A DNA stretch of 53,460 bases from Ruficoccus amylovorans (GCF_014230085.1 NZ_JACHVB010000044.1:1-53460), one strand, 5' to 3'. Counted from the stretch's first letter, positions 25,961-35,481 are shown. Translations and numbers: made by a program. Notes: a model not told the origin generated them from the letters alone.

Positions 25961-27004
25961 ATGAAACGCGCACTCATCACGGGTATCACTGGTCAGGACG
26001 GCTCTTATTTGGCCGAGCTGCTGTTAAATAAAGGCTACGAGGTTCACGGCATCATTCGCCGGAGTTCCACCTTTAACACGAGCCGCATCGACCATCTGTA
26101 TAAGGATCCGCACGTCAACGACGTGAAGCTGTTCCTGCACTATGGTGACCTGGCCGACTCCGTGCATCTGGTGAAGCTGCTTTATGAGTTGAAGCCGGAT
26201 GAGATATATAACCTCGGTGCGCAAAGCCACGTGCGTGTGTCCTTTGACATCCCGGAGTACACGGGCGATGTCGTGGGCCTGGCTGCCGTGCGTATGTTGG
26301 AAGCGATTCGCGAGGCCAACCTCGTGGGGAATGTCCGCTACTATCAGGCTTCGTCCTCGGAGATGTTTGGCAAGGTGCATGAGGTCCCGCAAAAGGAGAC
26401 CACGCCGTTCCACCCGCGTTCGCCCTACGGCTGCGCAAAAGTGTTCGCCTACTGGCTGACGGTGAACTACCGCGAGAGCTACGGCCTGCACGCCAGCAAC
26501 GGTATCCTCTTTAACCACGAGAGCCCGCGCCGCGGCGAGACCTTTGTCACGCGCAAGATCACGCGCGCGGCCACCCGCATCAAGCTTGGCCTGCAAGACG
26601 CGCTCTACCTGGGCAACCTTGACGCGCAGCGCGACTGGGGCTACGCCAAGGAGTACGTGGAGGTCATGTGGAAAATGCTTCAGCAGGACAAGCCGGACGA
26701 CTACGTGTGTGCCACCGGTGAGACGCACACGATCCGTGAGTTTTGCGAGGAAACCTTCGGCCTGCTCGATCTGGACTGGGAAAAGTACGTCAAGTATGAC
26801 GCCCGCTACGAACGCCCCTCGGAGGTGGACCTGTTAATCGGCGATCCGGCCAAGCTCAAAAAGAACATCGGCTGGGAGCCGCAGGTGAAGTTCAAGGATC
26901 TGGTGAAAATTATGGTCGATGCCGACCTCGCCCTGGCCAAAAAGGAAATGGCCTGCAACGAGGCTATCGCCAACCAGAACCTCGACTCCGGCGTCGTCGC
27001 ATAG
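25961..27004 (+). CDS. gmd: GDP-mannose 4,6-dehydratase (copy 2)
   Basis: 347 residues, same activity as copy 1. Differences are scattered (for example [46 protein letters not shown]), while all catalytic motifs are kept: [22 protein letters not shown]. By eye the proteins are well over 90% identical, with many silent DNA differences, so this is not a recent exact duplication. There is no fcl beside this copy. It may serve the surrounding polysaccharide locus. Confidence 0.95.
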   Translation: MKRALITGITGQDGSYLAELLLNKGYEVHGIIRRSSTFNTSRIDHLYKDPHVNDVKLFLHYGDLADSVHLVKLLYELKPDEIYNLGAQSHVRVSFDIPEYTGDVVGLAAVRMLEAIREANLVGNVRYYQASSSEMFGKVHEVPQKETTPFHPRSPYGCAKVFAYWLTVNYRESYGLHASNGILFNHESPRRGETFVTRKITRAATRIKLGLQDALYLGNLDAQRDWGYAKEYVEVMWKMLQQDKPDDYVCATGETHTIREFCEETFGLLDLDWEKYVKYDARYERPSEVDLLIGDPAKLKKNIGWEPQVKFKDLVKIMVDADLALAKKEMACNEAIANQNLDSGVVA

Positions 27005-27008
27005 CCCG

Positions 27009-27024
27009 GCGGCACGCTTGCCGC
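27009..27024 (+). terminator. Hairpin after gmd copy 2
   Basis: GCGGCA-cgct-TGCCGC perfect 6-bp stem five bases past the gmd stop. No T tract follows, so termination is uncertain. Confidence 0.3.
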
Positions 27025-27086
27025 TATGAAGGCAGAGCTGACCCGGTCAAACTGCGCATACTCGGGCTTGACCGCGTATCGTCACG

Positions 27087-27251
27087 TTGCTGTGTGCAGA
27101 GTGTTGGGAGTGCCGGCTAAAACGCGTGCTCTTTGTCAGTTTGCCCGCGATACTGGCCACGGCCACAAGCATCTTCTATGTTTCGGCAGCCGTGGTACTG
27201 CTTTTACGATCGTGGCGCCAGCAGGTGATTCATACCATTGAGTTGGACTGA
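27087..27251 (+). CDS. Possible small or relict membrane ORF
   Basis: An open frame (stop at 27249-27251) encodes a strongly hydrophobic stretch, VLFVSLPAILATATSIFYV, then SAAVVLLLRSWRQQVIHTIELD. Start choices are only TTG 27087 or GTG 27126, neither with a ribosome-binding site. It could be the broken C-terminal end of a membrane protein. It lies in the 261-bp gap between convergent gmd copy 2 and a glycosyltransferase. Confidence 0.2.
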   Translation: MLCAECWECRLKRVLFVSLPAILATATSIFYVSAAVVLLLRSWRQQVIHTIELD

Positions 27252-27265
27252 AACATAAGCTAAAG

Positions 27266-28402
27266 CTACGCCAGGCTTTGCTGATAAAGTGACCGTAGCT
27301 TTTCTTGAAAACGCTCGACACTTAACGTATCCAGTGCCCATTGCCTGGCTGCTTCACCCTTCTTATGGATTTTTTCGATCGGAGATTTGTCCAGCATACG
27401 AAGACTTTCGATAATGGTTTCCTGACTGTCGCTTGGGAGATTCCACCCGAAATCATTGCCCTGCGGGAAGGAGTACTGGAGGTCGTTGCCGGGTGAGAGG
27501 ATGAGGGCGAGTCCGGCGGTCATAGATTCGGCAGCGGTATGGTTGAAGTTCTCCCTAATCGAAAGCGAAATGTAAACATCGGAGCCAAAGAGCAGGCGAA
27601 GTTTCTGCTCTTCGTAAACTGGGCCTAAAATATGAGCATTGCGAATTTGTTGACTCTCCTTGTGGTTCAGAAGCTGTTGCTGGCTGACATCGTAGTCGAT
27701 TCCTGCCATAACCAGATGCGTGTTTTCCGAGAGTCGTGCTTGTGCAAAGGCATGGAGAGTCTCCATCGGTCGCTTCATGGAGTGATAGCGCCCAAAGTAT
27801 AGTAATACCCGTGATTCAGGAGGGATGCCGAGCTGTTGTCTAAAATTCTGGCGGTGCGCTTCCCGGTTGGTGATGTCAAGCGGTTCGACGGGCCAGTACA
27901 CTACCCTCATGTTATCGCCGTTATAGCGTTGGCTCATTTTCTCGCGTTCGCGTTCGGTGGCCAGAATGATGAAACGTGCTTCTTTGAAGTAGTTTTTGCC
28001 GAAAATATTGTACCAAAGCTGCTTTTGTAGGCGTCCGTAGGTAAATACCCATGGGTCCATGCTGCCATGGGGAACTGCCCAGTAGGGGATTTTATGCCGG
28101 CGGGCAATATCGCGACAAACGATGTTGTGCCCCCTGAATATCTGGTGACAGGAGACCAGAGATGCCTGTGACAGCAGATGCTCGAGGTTACGCTTCGTTT
28201 CTCCGTGCAGCCAGTGTTGTTGGGAGGTGTAGATGTACTTGGTGTTGCACTGATCCGCTGTCTGCATTGTTTCCTCCCTATCCGAGGTCGGAGAGACAAC
28301 GGTGCCCCCGAGTGCCTTTTGGAAAAGACGTACGGATTTATACGGTCCACCGAGCTTGGGGAACGATTCCGGGTTAAGAAAGCAGGGGGATGGCTGGCTC
28401 AT
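27266..28402 (-). CDS. Glycosyltransferase family 4
   Basis: 378 residues. GT-B fold: the N-terminal half has the loop NPESFPKLGGPYKSVRLFQKAL. The C-terminal half begins LLYFGRYHSMKRPMETLHAFAQAR and ends in the donor-binding signature SDVYISLSIRENFNHTAAESMTAGLALI, carrying the E-x7-E-like motif. It transfers a hexose or deoxyhexose to a lipid-linked intermediate. It is last in the minus-strand run that starts with the regulator at 35.9 kb, 54 bp after the next GT4. Base composition is more A/T-rich than the flanks. Confidence 0.85.
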   Translation of the reverse strand: MSQPSPCFLNPESFPKLGGPYKSVRLFQKALGGTVVSPTSDREETMQTADQCNTKYIYTSQQHWLHGETKRNLEHLLSQASLVSCHQIFRGHNIVCRDIARRHKIPYWAVPHGSMDPWVFTYGRLQKQLWYNIFGKNYFKEARFIILATEREREKMSQRYNGDNMRVVYWPVEPLDITNREAHRQNFRQQLGIPPESRVLLYFGRYHSMKRPMETLHAFAQARLSENTHLVMAGIDYDVSQQQLLNHKESQQIRNAHILGPVYEEQKLRLLFGSDVYISLSIRENFNHTAAESMTAGLALILSPGNDLQYSFPQGNDFGWNLPSDSQETIIESLRMLDKSPIEKIHKKGEAARQWALDTLSVERFQEKLRSLYQQSLA

Positions 28403-28456
28403 ACGAGGTGTGGCATTAATTGTGTTGGTGACGTGTCGGGGCGAGGTTCCCGGGAG

Positions 28457-29578
28457 CTACTTCCTGCTCTTTTTTTGAAAACAACTCTCTATCCATTGAA
28501 GAAAGTCTTTGGTGCGACTTGTATAGGTATGGTCCTCGGGATTGGGGGTTGAGAACTGGCAGGGATCATCGAGTACGCGCGCGAGTGTTTCGGCGAGGGA
28601 GCCAGTGTCGTTTGGATTGTAATAGCATCCAGACTCGCCGAATAATTCAGCGGCTTCACCGATGGCGCACGTAACAACGGGACGGCGGAAGGGCAAATAC
28701 ATGAATAGCTTGCTTGGGCAGCGGGCCCAGTCCTGAATGATGTCGCGTAGCGGGCAGAGAAACGCATGCGCGATGGAAAAGTATGACGGCAGGTCTTCTT
28801 CTGCTATGTAACCCTCAATGTGTATGACCGAGCCGAGTTGCTCCTGACGGACCCAATCAATCGCGGCTTGCTTTTCTGCACCGCGACCAATCATCACGGC
28901 AACAAAATCATCACGTGTTTGTGCGAGGCGCTTGAAGGCGGTGGGCATATCCCAAAAGCCGTAGCCTTGCATAAAGCTGCCCATGTAGAGGATGATTTTC
29001 TTGTCCCCGAAGCGCTCATGCAGGGCATTGTCCTCCGCTTTTGGGGGAAAGATTACCGCGTCGTTGTTGGCATAGGGGGAGTAGTGGACAGTGTTTCTCT
29101 TGCCGAAGCGCTTTAGGCGTTTGGCATAGAATGTCTCCAGGTAACGGCTGGCACAGATGTGACCATCAAAATATAAACTGTAAAGCCACTCAAGACCCCA
29201 GTAAAACAGCCGTCGCAGGCGACCGGTAGAAATGACAGAATAAAGCTCAGAATGGTCTCCGAGAATGATGCATGTTTTGGTGGGACGAAAGACCCAGTTG
29301 CGCAGACCCACTCCGCAAATCCAGACGACGTCGGGCTGCCATTGTGACAGAGCTTTTTGTTTGGCGCGCTGCTCTTTCCAACCCGCCTTTTGTCTCTGGT
29401 GCCAGAACATCTTTGCTCGCGGGCATTCCAGGGTCACTTTTTCCTGATTGTCAGGGCAGTCCTCCATGAAAATAGCAACCTCGTGGCCGGCATCTATGAG
29501 CGGCTCGGCCATGCCGGTCGCGCGTTTGAGGGTGGCATGCTTCTTAAAGTTACCGTGTGTGATGAATGCTATTTTCAT
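28457..29578 (-). CDS. Glycosyltransferase family 4
   Basis: 373 residues from ATG 29578 (MKIAFITHGNFKKHATLKRATGMAEPL); the frame reaches 72 codons further but overlaps the upstream gene with no family features. The C-terminal GT4 domain has ILYMGSFMQGYGFWDMPTAFKRLA, VMIGRG, IEGYIAEEDLPSYFSIAHAFLCPL and SKLFMYLPFRRPVVT. The acidic residue pattern is weaker than in canonical GT4 (P-S-K-L rather than E-x7-E). It acts in assembling the repeat unit. Neighbours are the polymerase and another GT4. Confidence 0.8.
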   Translation of the reverse strand: MKIAFITHGNFKKHATLKRATGMAEPLIDAGHEVAIFMEDCPDNQEKVTLECPRAKMFWHQRQKAGWKEQRAKQKALSQWQPDVVWICGVGLRNWVFRPTKTCIILGDHSELYSVISTGRLRRLFYWGLEWLYSLYFDGHICASRYLETFYAKRLKRFGKRNTVHYSPYANNDAVIFPPKAEDNALHERFGDKKIILYMGSFMQGYGFWDMPTAFKRLAQTRDDFVAVMIGRGAEKQAAIDWVRQEQLGSVIHIEGYIAEEDLPSYFSIAHAFLCPLRDIIQDWARCPSKLFMYLPFRRPVVTCAIGEAAELFGESGCYYNPNDTGSLAETLARVLDDPCQFSTPNPEDHTYTSRTKDFLQWIESCFQKKSRK

Positions 29579-29628
29579 GCTGCGTTCTTCGTTCGCAGAG
29601 AGTGTCTCGGAAAAGAGTCTGACGGAGT

Positions 29629-30957
29629 CTACCGTGGTGCTCTGGGGAGTTGGTTTCTCAGGAGTCGGGGAAGCCAGGCAAAGCTGAAGGGGAACAGGGG
29701 GCTGCGGGGTGCGTAGAGGAGCAAGTACAAGGCTAGAACTAAACCGGTTCCGATACGTAGTGAGATGTTGAGGGGAGAGAACATCAGGTTCCAATAGAAG
29801 TAGAGTAGTGCGGAGATAATATAGGGAGCGAAGACATTGTCATAGCGGATAATGTTGAATAGGACTTTCACAGAACAGTAGACGGTTATTGCCCAGAAGA
29901 TCATTGCGCCGATACCGGCTTCCGCCCATTCCCCTAAGAAGGTGGCGTGGTGAGAATAGTAGCTGCCATAAAAACCCCCCATCGCATTTGAGCTTACGTT
30001 TGCCCCGCCCAGTCTTAAGGCATCTACCAGATAGGGAGCCCAGCCAAAGGAATTCCATGAGCCCATGCCGATGATGGGATGGTCACGAACAGCCATCGTG
30101 GCGGCGACAAATTCAGTGCGCCCTGACAAGACCAAGCCCCACGGGGTGACTCCCCATTCCGTAGAGGTTTGGGCGTAAAACTTTTCTTGCTGGTAATGGC
30201 CGAGTATTCCTGCAGGGGCGGCGTAAATATACATGAAGTAAATCATCAGTAGGCCCATGCAGCCAAGGCATCCAAAGAAAACCAAACGTCCCGGCGTCAG
30301 CTTTTGAAACGAGCGTAAGTGTCCGCTGTGGGAGATGGCCAAGTAGGTGAGGATTAAAGCCGTTGCGAATCCAATCAATGTTTCTGAGCGGGGGACAAAG
30401 GGGCTGAGGACTGTGGTACTCACTAAAATAATGACGATGGCCACAGTCCGGCTGAAGTTATATGCGAAGCAGGAAACAAAGATGACAACACTGAGGGTGA
30501 TCTTGGAGTAAATAGAGGCCCAGAGCCCGTAACCCTCGCTATTGGCTGATTCTTCGAGCCAGGCTCCGGGGCGCAGCATGATGATGGGGCTACCCAACGC
30601 TGCCCCCAGGATGACGGCCCAAAGGGCTTTGGGGTTGGTTTGCAGCAACCAAATGAAAAAGATCATATAGCCGCCCATGAAAAATACCCGGAGAAAACCA
30701 CGCAGGGACAGGAAAAACGGGTTATGCGTCAGCCAGTTGGTAATGAGCAGTGAAGCAAGGTAGCAGGCTAGCGCGAACAGTATGAGAGCCCCTTTTTTGG
30801 AAAAAATGATATGGCGGGTCTGATAGAGATAGATGGGCATGGGGATCCATACAACGAAGTCTGCCAGGGTGATGCGACCAACGAGATTAATATCCACCAT
30901 TTGGCCGACTCCAAAGAGAAAGCCTAAGATGTAGGTAACGATACTTAGGGTTGTCAT
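29629..30957 (-). CDS. O-antigen polymerase/ligase-like membrane protein (Wzy/WaaL type)
   Basis: 442 residues with about ten hydrophobic segments and a long periplasmic loop (about residues 255-345, with LSGRTEFVAATMAVRDHPIIGMGSWNSFG). The motif GRTEFVAATMAVRDHPIIGMG followed by a His-rich stretch (YYSHHATFLGEWAEAGI) is the O-antigen ligase/polymerase signature. Next to wzx and glycosyltransferases it is most likely the polymerase joining repeat units in the periplasm. It overlaps the upstream GT4 by ATGA (30954-30957). Confidence 0.83.
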   Translation of the reverse strand: MTTLSIVTYILGFLFGVGQMVDINLVGRITLADFVVWIPMPIYLYQTRHIIFSKKGALILFALACYLASLLITNWLTHNPFFLSLRGFLRVFFMGGYMIFFIWLLQTNPKALWAVILGAALGSPIIMLRPGAWLEESANSEGYGLWASIYSKITLSVVIFVSCFAYNFSRTVAIVIILVSTTVLSPFVPRSETLIGFATALILTYLAISHSGHLRSFQKLTPGRLVFFGCLGCMGLLMIYFMYIYAAPAGILGHYQQEKFYAQTSTEWGVTPWGLVLSGRTEFVAATMAVRDHPIIGMGSWNSFGWAPYLVDALRLGGANVSSNAMGGFYGSYYSHHATFLGEWAEAGIGAMIFWAITVYCSVKVLFNIIRYDNVFAPYIISALLYFYWNLMFSPLNISLRIGTGLVLALYLLLYAPRSPLFPFSFAWLPRLLRNQLPRAPR

Positions 30958-32180
30958 GATTTTAGCAGTTGCTCATAAAACGCTTTGAGTTGGAGCGCAA
31001 AGTTTTCTTCGGTGTATCGCTCGGCGACTTCTGTGGCGGCCTGTTGCCCCCATTGCCTGGCCTCCTGCCAATGGTTGTAGGCATAGAGGATGCCTTCAAC
31101 AAGAGAGTCGATGGAACCGGTTTCCAGCAGGTAACCATTTTTAAGGTGTTCAATAGGGGCTCCGGAGTCCTCTGTTGTCAAGACGGGTAACCCTGCGGCC
31201 ATGGCTTCCATGACGGAGCGGGCGCAACCTTCAGAGAGTGTGGGGAATGCAAACAGATCTGCTTCGGCCAGTGCTTGTTGTAAAATGTCATGGCTGACGT
31301 GGCCATGCATATGAATGTTTGCGGCCTCACACTGACTGAGCCAATCGGGTGGCAGAGAGACGGTGCCGTAAACGTCGAGCGAGATACCCGGATACTGCTC
31401 ATGTAACTGCTGCATGGCGCGTAAGAGTAGCCGGGCCCCCTTGCGCATATCAAAACTACCCGTGAAAATGAGCCGAAGCCGATTGGGTGTGTGGCTGCGT
31501 TCGTGTGTTACGGCGAATTTTCTGGAGACGGGGCCGTGGATGACGTGGATGGGCTTGTCTTGCAGGCCGTACTGCTGGAGGCTTTTTTTGACGTATTCGG
31601 AATTAACCAGAATGGCGTCTGCTCGTTTGCAGTCGTCTTCCACCAACTGCCAGAACGCTGTGTGGTAGGATGCCTTTGAGTCGGGCCAATGCTGTGCTTC
31701 CTGAGCCAGATTGTCCCGGATGTGGGTGGGGTGGGCGATGCTGTGGGCGACAACGACTTTGATGCCTCTTTGTTGGACCTTTTCGATGACACCCGCCCCG
31801 CCTGCGCCGCTACGCAAGTGGAGGATGTCTGCGTCATGGATGTACTTGAGGGATTGGCGGGCAAATGCCTTCCAGGTAAAGGTGTCCGACCATATGGGCA
31901 AGTGGAGTTGCTGGCACATTTGTCTGATCCCCTCAAGGATTTCAGCCCCGGTGCAGCAGTCGATCTGGTCCCTGGCGAGTCCGGCCGGGCAGCGCAGCAT
32001 CAGGCGTCGATGCAGGTCCGGTTTTTTGAGCAGACGGCCAATGCCGTTGAGAAGGAAGGCGGGGGTATGTCTGGGGACATACCCAGTGATCAGACGAACG
32101 TCGAAACCGGCTTTGACAAGCGCCAATGCGAATTCTGGAAAACGTAGTCGTCCCTGGCCTGACGATAGAAGTATTTTCAT
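30954..32180 (-). CDS. Glycosyltransferase family 4
   Basis: 408 residues. The N-terminal domain starts MKILLSSGQGRLRFPEFALALVKAGFDVRLITGYV. The C-terminal domain has LIFTGSFDMRKGARLLLRAM and the donor site FPTLSEGCARSVMEAMAAGLPVLTTEDSG, a clear E-x7-E GT4 motif. It is translationally coupled to the polymerase downstream (4-bp overlap) and follows the sulfotransferase by 33 bp, so it belongs to the same operon. Sugar specificity cannot be read. Confidence 0.88.
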   Translation of the reverse strand: MKILLSSGQGRLRFPEFALALVKAGFDVRLITGYVPRHTPAFLLNGIGRLLKKPDLHRRLMLRCPAGLARDQIDCCTGAEILEGIRQMCQQLHLPIWSDTFTWKAFARQSLKYIHDADILHLRSGAGGAGVIEKVQQRGIKVVVAHSIAHPTHIRDNLAQEAQHWPDSKASYHTAFWQLVEDDCKRADAILVNSEYVKKSLQQYGLQDKPIHVIHGPVSRKFAVTHERSHTPNRLRLIFTGSFDMRKGARLLLRAMQQLHEQYPGISLDVYGTVSLPPDWLSQCEAANIHMHGHVSHDILQQALAEADLFAFPTLSEGCARSVMEAMAAGLPVLTTEDSGAPIEHLKNGYLLETGSIDSLVEGILYAYNHWQEARQWGQQAATEVAERYTEENFALQLKAFYEQLLKS

Positions 32181-32213
32181 GGTGTAAGTGACGTGGGAGC
32201 AAAGCGTTTGGCT

Positions 32214-32903
32214 TCAGCAGAAGGGAGCGGGAAGATCGGCTTGATATCCGAATTGCTCAAAGTCTTCCGCGAATAGGGTCTTAATTAACGCTTGCGCTTC
32301 TGTGTCGTAAAAATCCTGAAGGTTGATTTTGCCGCCAGCGCCGATGTGCTTGAGGGCTTTGCCCTGGAGTTGGTGCTTTTCGCGAAATTGTGTGTAGTCT
32401 TGCTCCAATGATTCAAAGCGCAGGATTTCTTCGATGGCGAGATGTCCGTTGATGTCGATGAGAAAGCGTTTCTGCGTGCGGAGGTGGGCAAGGATATTGT
32501 GGTCTTGGCCTGCGTATGCTGAGGCCTCGGCCCAAAAGCGCTTAAATCCGTCCAGGTCTGTGTTTTGCTTGAAATGGCGATAGGTTGAGAGGGCGCGCGA
32601 GTAAGGGTTGCGGACGACGGCGAATTTTATCGCCCGGGCGCGTTGGGCGGGCGGGATGATGTTTAGCAGTTCGATCTCCGAGTAGGTTAGATGCTGTCCG
32701 GACAGTGTGTAGTCGTAGGGCCCAAAGACACGTTTACGCAGGGTCTGGTTTTGTGTTTTGTTCAGCAGGAATTTGGCGACGCGATTGGGGAAGCTGCGTT
32801 TACCGGGGATGCCGTCGATGAGGTCCAGCGATGACTCGATGGACTTGCCCGCATTTTTCGGTATGTGGATGAATAGCAGCTGTTTTTCTTGATGGTAGGC
32901 CAT
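32214..32903 (-). CDS. Sulfotransferase family 2 protein
   Basis: 229 residues. The PAPS-binding 5'-phosphosulfate loop is at residues 11-24 (FIHIPKNAGKSIES), and the 3'-phosphate site is FAVVRNPYSRALSTYRHF (R98, S102). The gene lies between wzx and a GT4 in the same direction with short gaps (27 and 33 bp). It should transfer sulfate from PAPS to a hydroxyl of the glycan, in the cytosol before export. It suggests a sulfated surface polysaccharide, as known in marine bacteria. Confidence 0.88.
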   Translation of the reverse strand: MAYHQEKQLLFIHIPKNAGKSIESSLDLIDGIPGKRSFPNRVAKFLLNKTQNQTLRKRVFGPYDYTLSGQHLTYSEIELLNIIPPAQRARAIKFAVVRNPYSRALSTYRHFKQNTDLDGFKRFWAEASAYAGQDHNILAHLRTQKRFLIDINGHLAIEEILRFESLEQDYTQFREKHQLQGKALKHIGAGGKINLQDFYDTEAQALIKTLFAEDFEQFGYQADLPAPFC

Positions 32904-32930
32904 GATTTATTTCTGATCTTTAGGCATTTT

Positions 32931-34481
32931 TCAGGGAGCCGTCGGCATAACTTTGGGCGTACGAGTTTTATTTTTAATCAGCGAGAGAAGAGCCTTATGA
33001 TAAATGCCGAGAAGGGCGAGGCCGACAATGGCAGTGTAGCCGGTTGCCGAAAGGCCGAAGCTCAACCAGGTGCCGGGCACCCAAAGCAGGGGAGCCAGGC
33101 CGGAGAGGAAAAGTAATGTCATTGCACCGAGGGCCCGGGGCGCGAGAAACCTCAGCTTGGGGATTTGCTCGCGGATATCCAAGGTGAAGAAATGGAAATT
33201 AAGCCCGATCATGCCGAGTGTGGCGATCAGTGCGGCTAGGGGGAGGCTGAGAAGACCGAGGGGCGTGAACTTTAACAGCACGACTGCCAGGAGGACTTGG
33301 ACCACGGTACCGGTTGTCTTGATCAGCATGGAGGCATTGATGGCCCCGAAGCTGAGGTAGAGGGTGAAGATATAGCTGCCGATAGAGAGGGTCAGCAGCC
33401 AGATCGCCGCCAGCAGGGTAACGGATTGACCGGCAAACGGGGCGTCTTGCAACCACAGGTACACGAACGATTGATTGAAAGCTGCGTAGCCTCCGAGTCC
33501 AAGTGTGGAAATGGCGAGTATCCCCAGGTAGCAGTTCTTGAGCAGGGTACGGACACGTTCGCTGCGTTCGCTGCCGAGCAAGTGCGAGAAGGACGGAAAG
33601 GCGGCCAGGCTGAGGCGGGCTGTGGTCGTGCTGATGAGCATGCCGACCCGCAGGGTGGCATCGTAAGCGGCCGCCGCCTCCGCACTGAGAAACAGGGTGA
33701 TGAGCGTCGGCTGGATTTTCTGGCCGACCCCTGTGCTGAGGACATTGAGCATGACCGCCGGTCCGGTCTTGCAGTAGTCTTTGAAGACATGGCGGGAGAC
33801 CACTAGCCGGGGCACCAGAAGAAAAGCCAGGAAGCAGGAGTAGGCAACGCCTTGGGCTCCGATGATCAGGTTTCTGGCCAAAAGGCCGGTCGGGATTGCC
33901 AGTAGGCCCCACCCATGGTACAGGCCGTAGAAGATGGTCACGATCTGGGCGGTCGCTGCGATGGGGCGAGCAACCGCAATGGCGACCGGACGCTGGATCG
34001 CGTTCAGGAAGGAGTTGGAGCAGGAGCAGAAATACTGGATGGCGACGGCGAGCACACCGATCTGAAAGGCGCGTGTGAGCTCCTGCGACAAGGATTCCGG
34101 AGCGGAGAGCCAGTTGGGGATTTCTCCGCCCATCAGATAGCCCGCGTAGATGACGGGCAACAGGATCAACAGGTTGAACGCCAGCCCTGTCCACAGGTAG
34201 CTGACGCAGGTTGTTAGGTCTTTTTTGCCGTAGGCGTTTGAGGCCCGCTGGCCGGTGATCGCGGTCATGTCCAGCATGCCGATCCAGACGAGGATACCGC
34301 CACTGGCGAGCCAGTAGCCGTACTTTTCGGCACCCAGGATTTTGAAATACAAGGGGAGCAGGAGCAGGCCGATGACGATGAGCGTGCCTTGATCCGTCCA
34401 GCTTGTAATGACACGCCACAGGGTTGCTTTGCGGCGGCTTGGGGCCTTGTGGTGCAGGCTGTGCTTGAGCTCACGGATCAT
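32931..34481 (-). CDS. Polysaccharide flippase (Wzx-like)
   Basis: 516 residues from ATG 34481 (MIRELKHSLHHKAPSRRK); ATGA overlaps the stop of the epimerase upstream. The MATE/MOP fold has about 12-14 hydrophobic segments, beginning VITSWTDQGTLIVIGLLLLPLYFKILG and ending ALLGIYHKALLSLIKNK. It would flip the undecaprenyl-linked repeat unit across the inner membrane. Its neighbours (epimerase, sulfotransferase, glycosyltransferases, polymerase) make a Wzx/Wzy-type pathway the natural reading. Confidence 0.87.
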   Translation of the reverse strand: MIRELKHSLHHKAPSRRKATLWRVITSWTDQGTLIVIGLLLLPLYFKILGAEKYGYWLASGGILVWIGMLDMTAITGQRASNAYGKKDLTTCVSYLWTGLAFNLLILLPVIYAGYLMGGEIPNWLSAPESLSQELTRAFQIGVLAVAIQYFCSCSNSFLNAIQRPVAIAVARPIAATAQIVTIFYGLYHGWGLLAIPTGLLARNLIIGAQGVAYSCFLAFLLVPRLVVSRHVFKDYCKTGPAVMLNVLSTGVGQKIQPTLITLFLSAEAAAAYDATLRVGMLISTTTARLSLAAFPSFSHLLGSERSERVRTLLKNCYLGILAISTLGLGGYAAFNQSFVYLWLQDAPFAGQSVTLLAAIWLLTLSIGSYIFTLYLSFGAINASMLIKTTGTVVQVLLAVVLLKFTPLGLLSLPLAALIATLGMIGLNFHFFTLDIREQIPKLRFLAPRALGAMTLLFLSGLAPLLWVPGTWLSFGLSATGYTAIVGLALLGIYHKALLSLIKNKTRTPKVMPTAP

Positions 34482-35458
34482 AGAGCGATCTCTTTGATCC
34501 AGTCGCGGTTGGCCACATGCCACTGGACGCTGCGCTTGAAGCCCTCGAAGGGGTCGATTTGCGGCTCCCAGCCCAAGAGCGACTTGGCCTTGTCGATGTT
34601 GGCCCAGGTTTCCTTCATGTCGGCTTTGTGGAAGGGCTTATGGTTGATGGTGGCCTTTTTGCCCAGGTGTTGCTCAAAGCATTCGATCATGGCGTTGATC
34701 GAGACGGGGTTGTTACCGCCCCCGAGGTTAATGATCTCGTAGCCCAGCGGTTTGAGTCCGGCAATGGTGCCGCGGGCGATGTCGTCCACATAGGTGAAAT
34801 CGCGACTCTGGGAGCCGTCGCCGAAGAGCTCGATCGGGGTGCCCTCGTCGATCCACTTGATAAAGCGCAGGATGGACATGTCGGGGCGACCGGCGGGGCC
34901 GAAGACCGTAAAATAGCGGAGCACGGTCACGTCGATCCCGTAGAGGTGGTGGTAGGTGTAGGCCATGACCTCGGCGGCCTTTTTCGAGGCGGCGTAGGGA
35001 GAGATCGGGGTGTTGACCGGGAGGGTCTCGACGAAGGGCATGGGCTGGCCCGCGTAGAGCGAGGAGGTCGAGGCCAGCACGAACTTTTTCACCCCGTGGT
35101 CCTTCATGCACTCCAGCAGGTTGAGTGTGCCGTGGGCGTTCGTCGTCATATAGACGTGCGGGTTCTCCATGCTGTACCGGACTCCGGCACGGGCGGCCAG
35201 GTTGATGACGGCCCCGAAGGCGTGCTTGCCAAAAAGCTTTTTCACTGCGGGCAGGTCCTCGATGTCGATCGGCGCGAAGGTGAAGCCCGCGCGGCCCTGG
35301 AGCTGGTCGAGGCGGTACTGCTTGACGCGCACATCGTAGTAGTCGTTCAGATTGTCGATGCCGACGACTTCGTGCCCGGCGTCGAGCAGGAGTTCGGCGG
35401 TCTTGCTACCAATGAAGCCGGCGGCGCCGGTGACGAGAATGGGCTGTGACTTGTCCAT
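34478..35458 (-). CDS. UDP-glucuronate 4-epimerase
   Basis: 326 residues from ATG 35458 (MDKSQPILVTGAAGFIGSKTAELLL); the frame extends over the regulator gene but only in its shadow. It is an extended SDR with the catalytic Ser in ASTSSLYAG and Y-x-x-x-K in SPYAASKKAAEVMAY. LNDYYDVRVKQYRLDQL and RAGVRYSMENPHVYMTTN are typical of GlcA 4-epimerases. It makes UDP-galacturonate from UDP-glucuronate, which ugd (37043) supplies. It lies 23 bp after the regulator and overlaps wzx by 4 bp. Confidence 0.9.
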   Translation of the reverse strand: MDKSQPILVTGAAGFIGSKTAELLLDAGHEVVGIDNLNDYYDVRVKQYRLDQLQGRAGFTFAPIDIEDLPAVKKLFGKHAFGAVINLAARAGVRYSMENPHVYMTTNAHGTLNLLECMKDHGVKKFVLASTSSLYAGQPMPFVETLPVNTPISPYAASKKAAEVMAYTYHHLYGIDVTVLRYFTVFGPAGRPDMSILRFIKWIDEGTPIELFGDGSQSRDFTYVDDIARGTIAGLKPLGYEIINLGGGNNPVSINAMIECFEQHLGKKATINHKPFHKADMKETWANIDKAKSLLGWEPQIDPFEGFKRSVQWHVANRDWIKEIAL

Positions 35459-35481
35459 GGGAAAAAACGGGTCTGGTAAAG

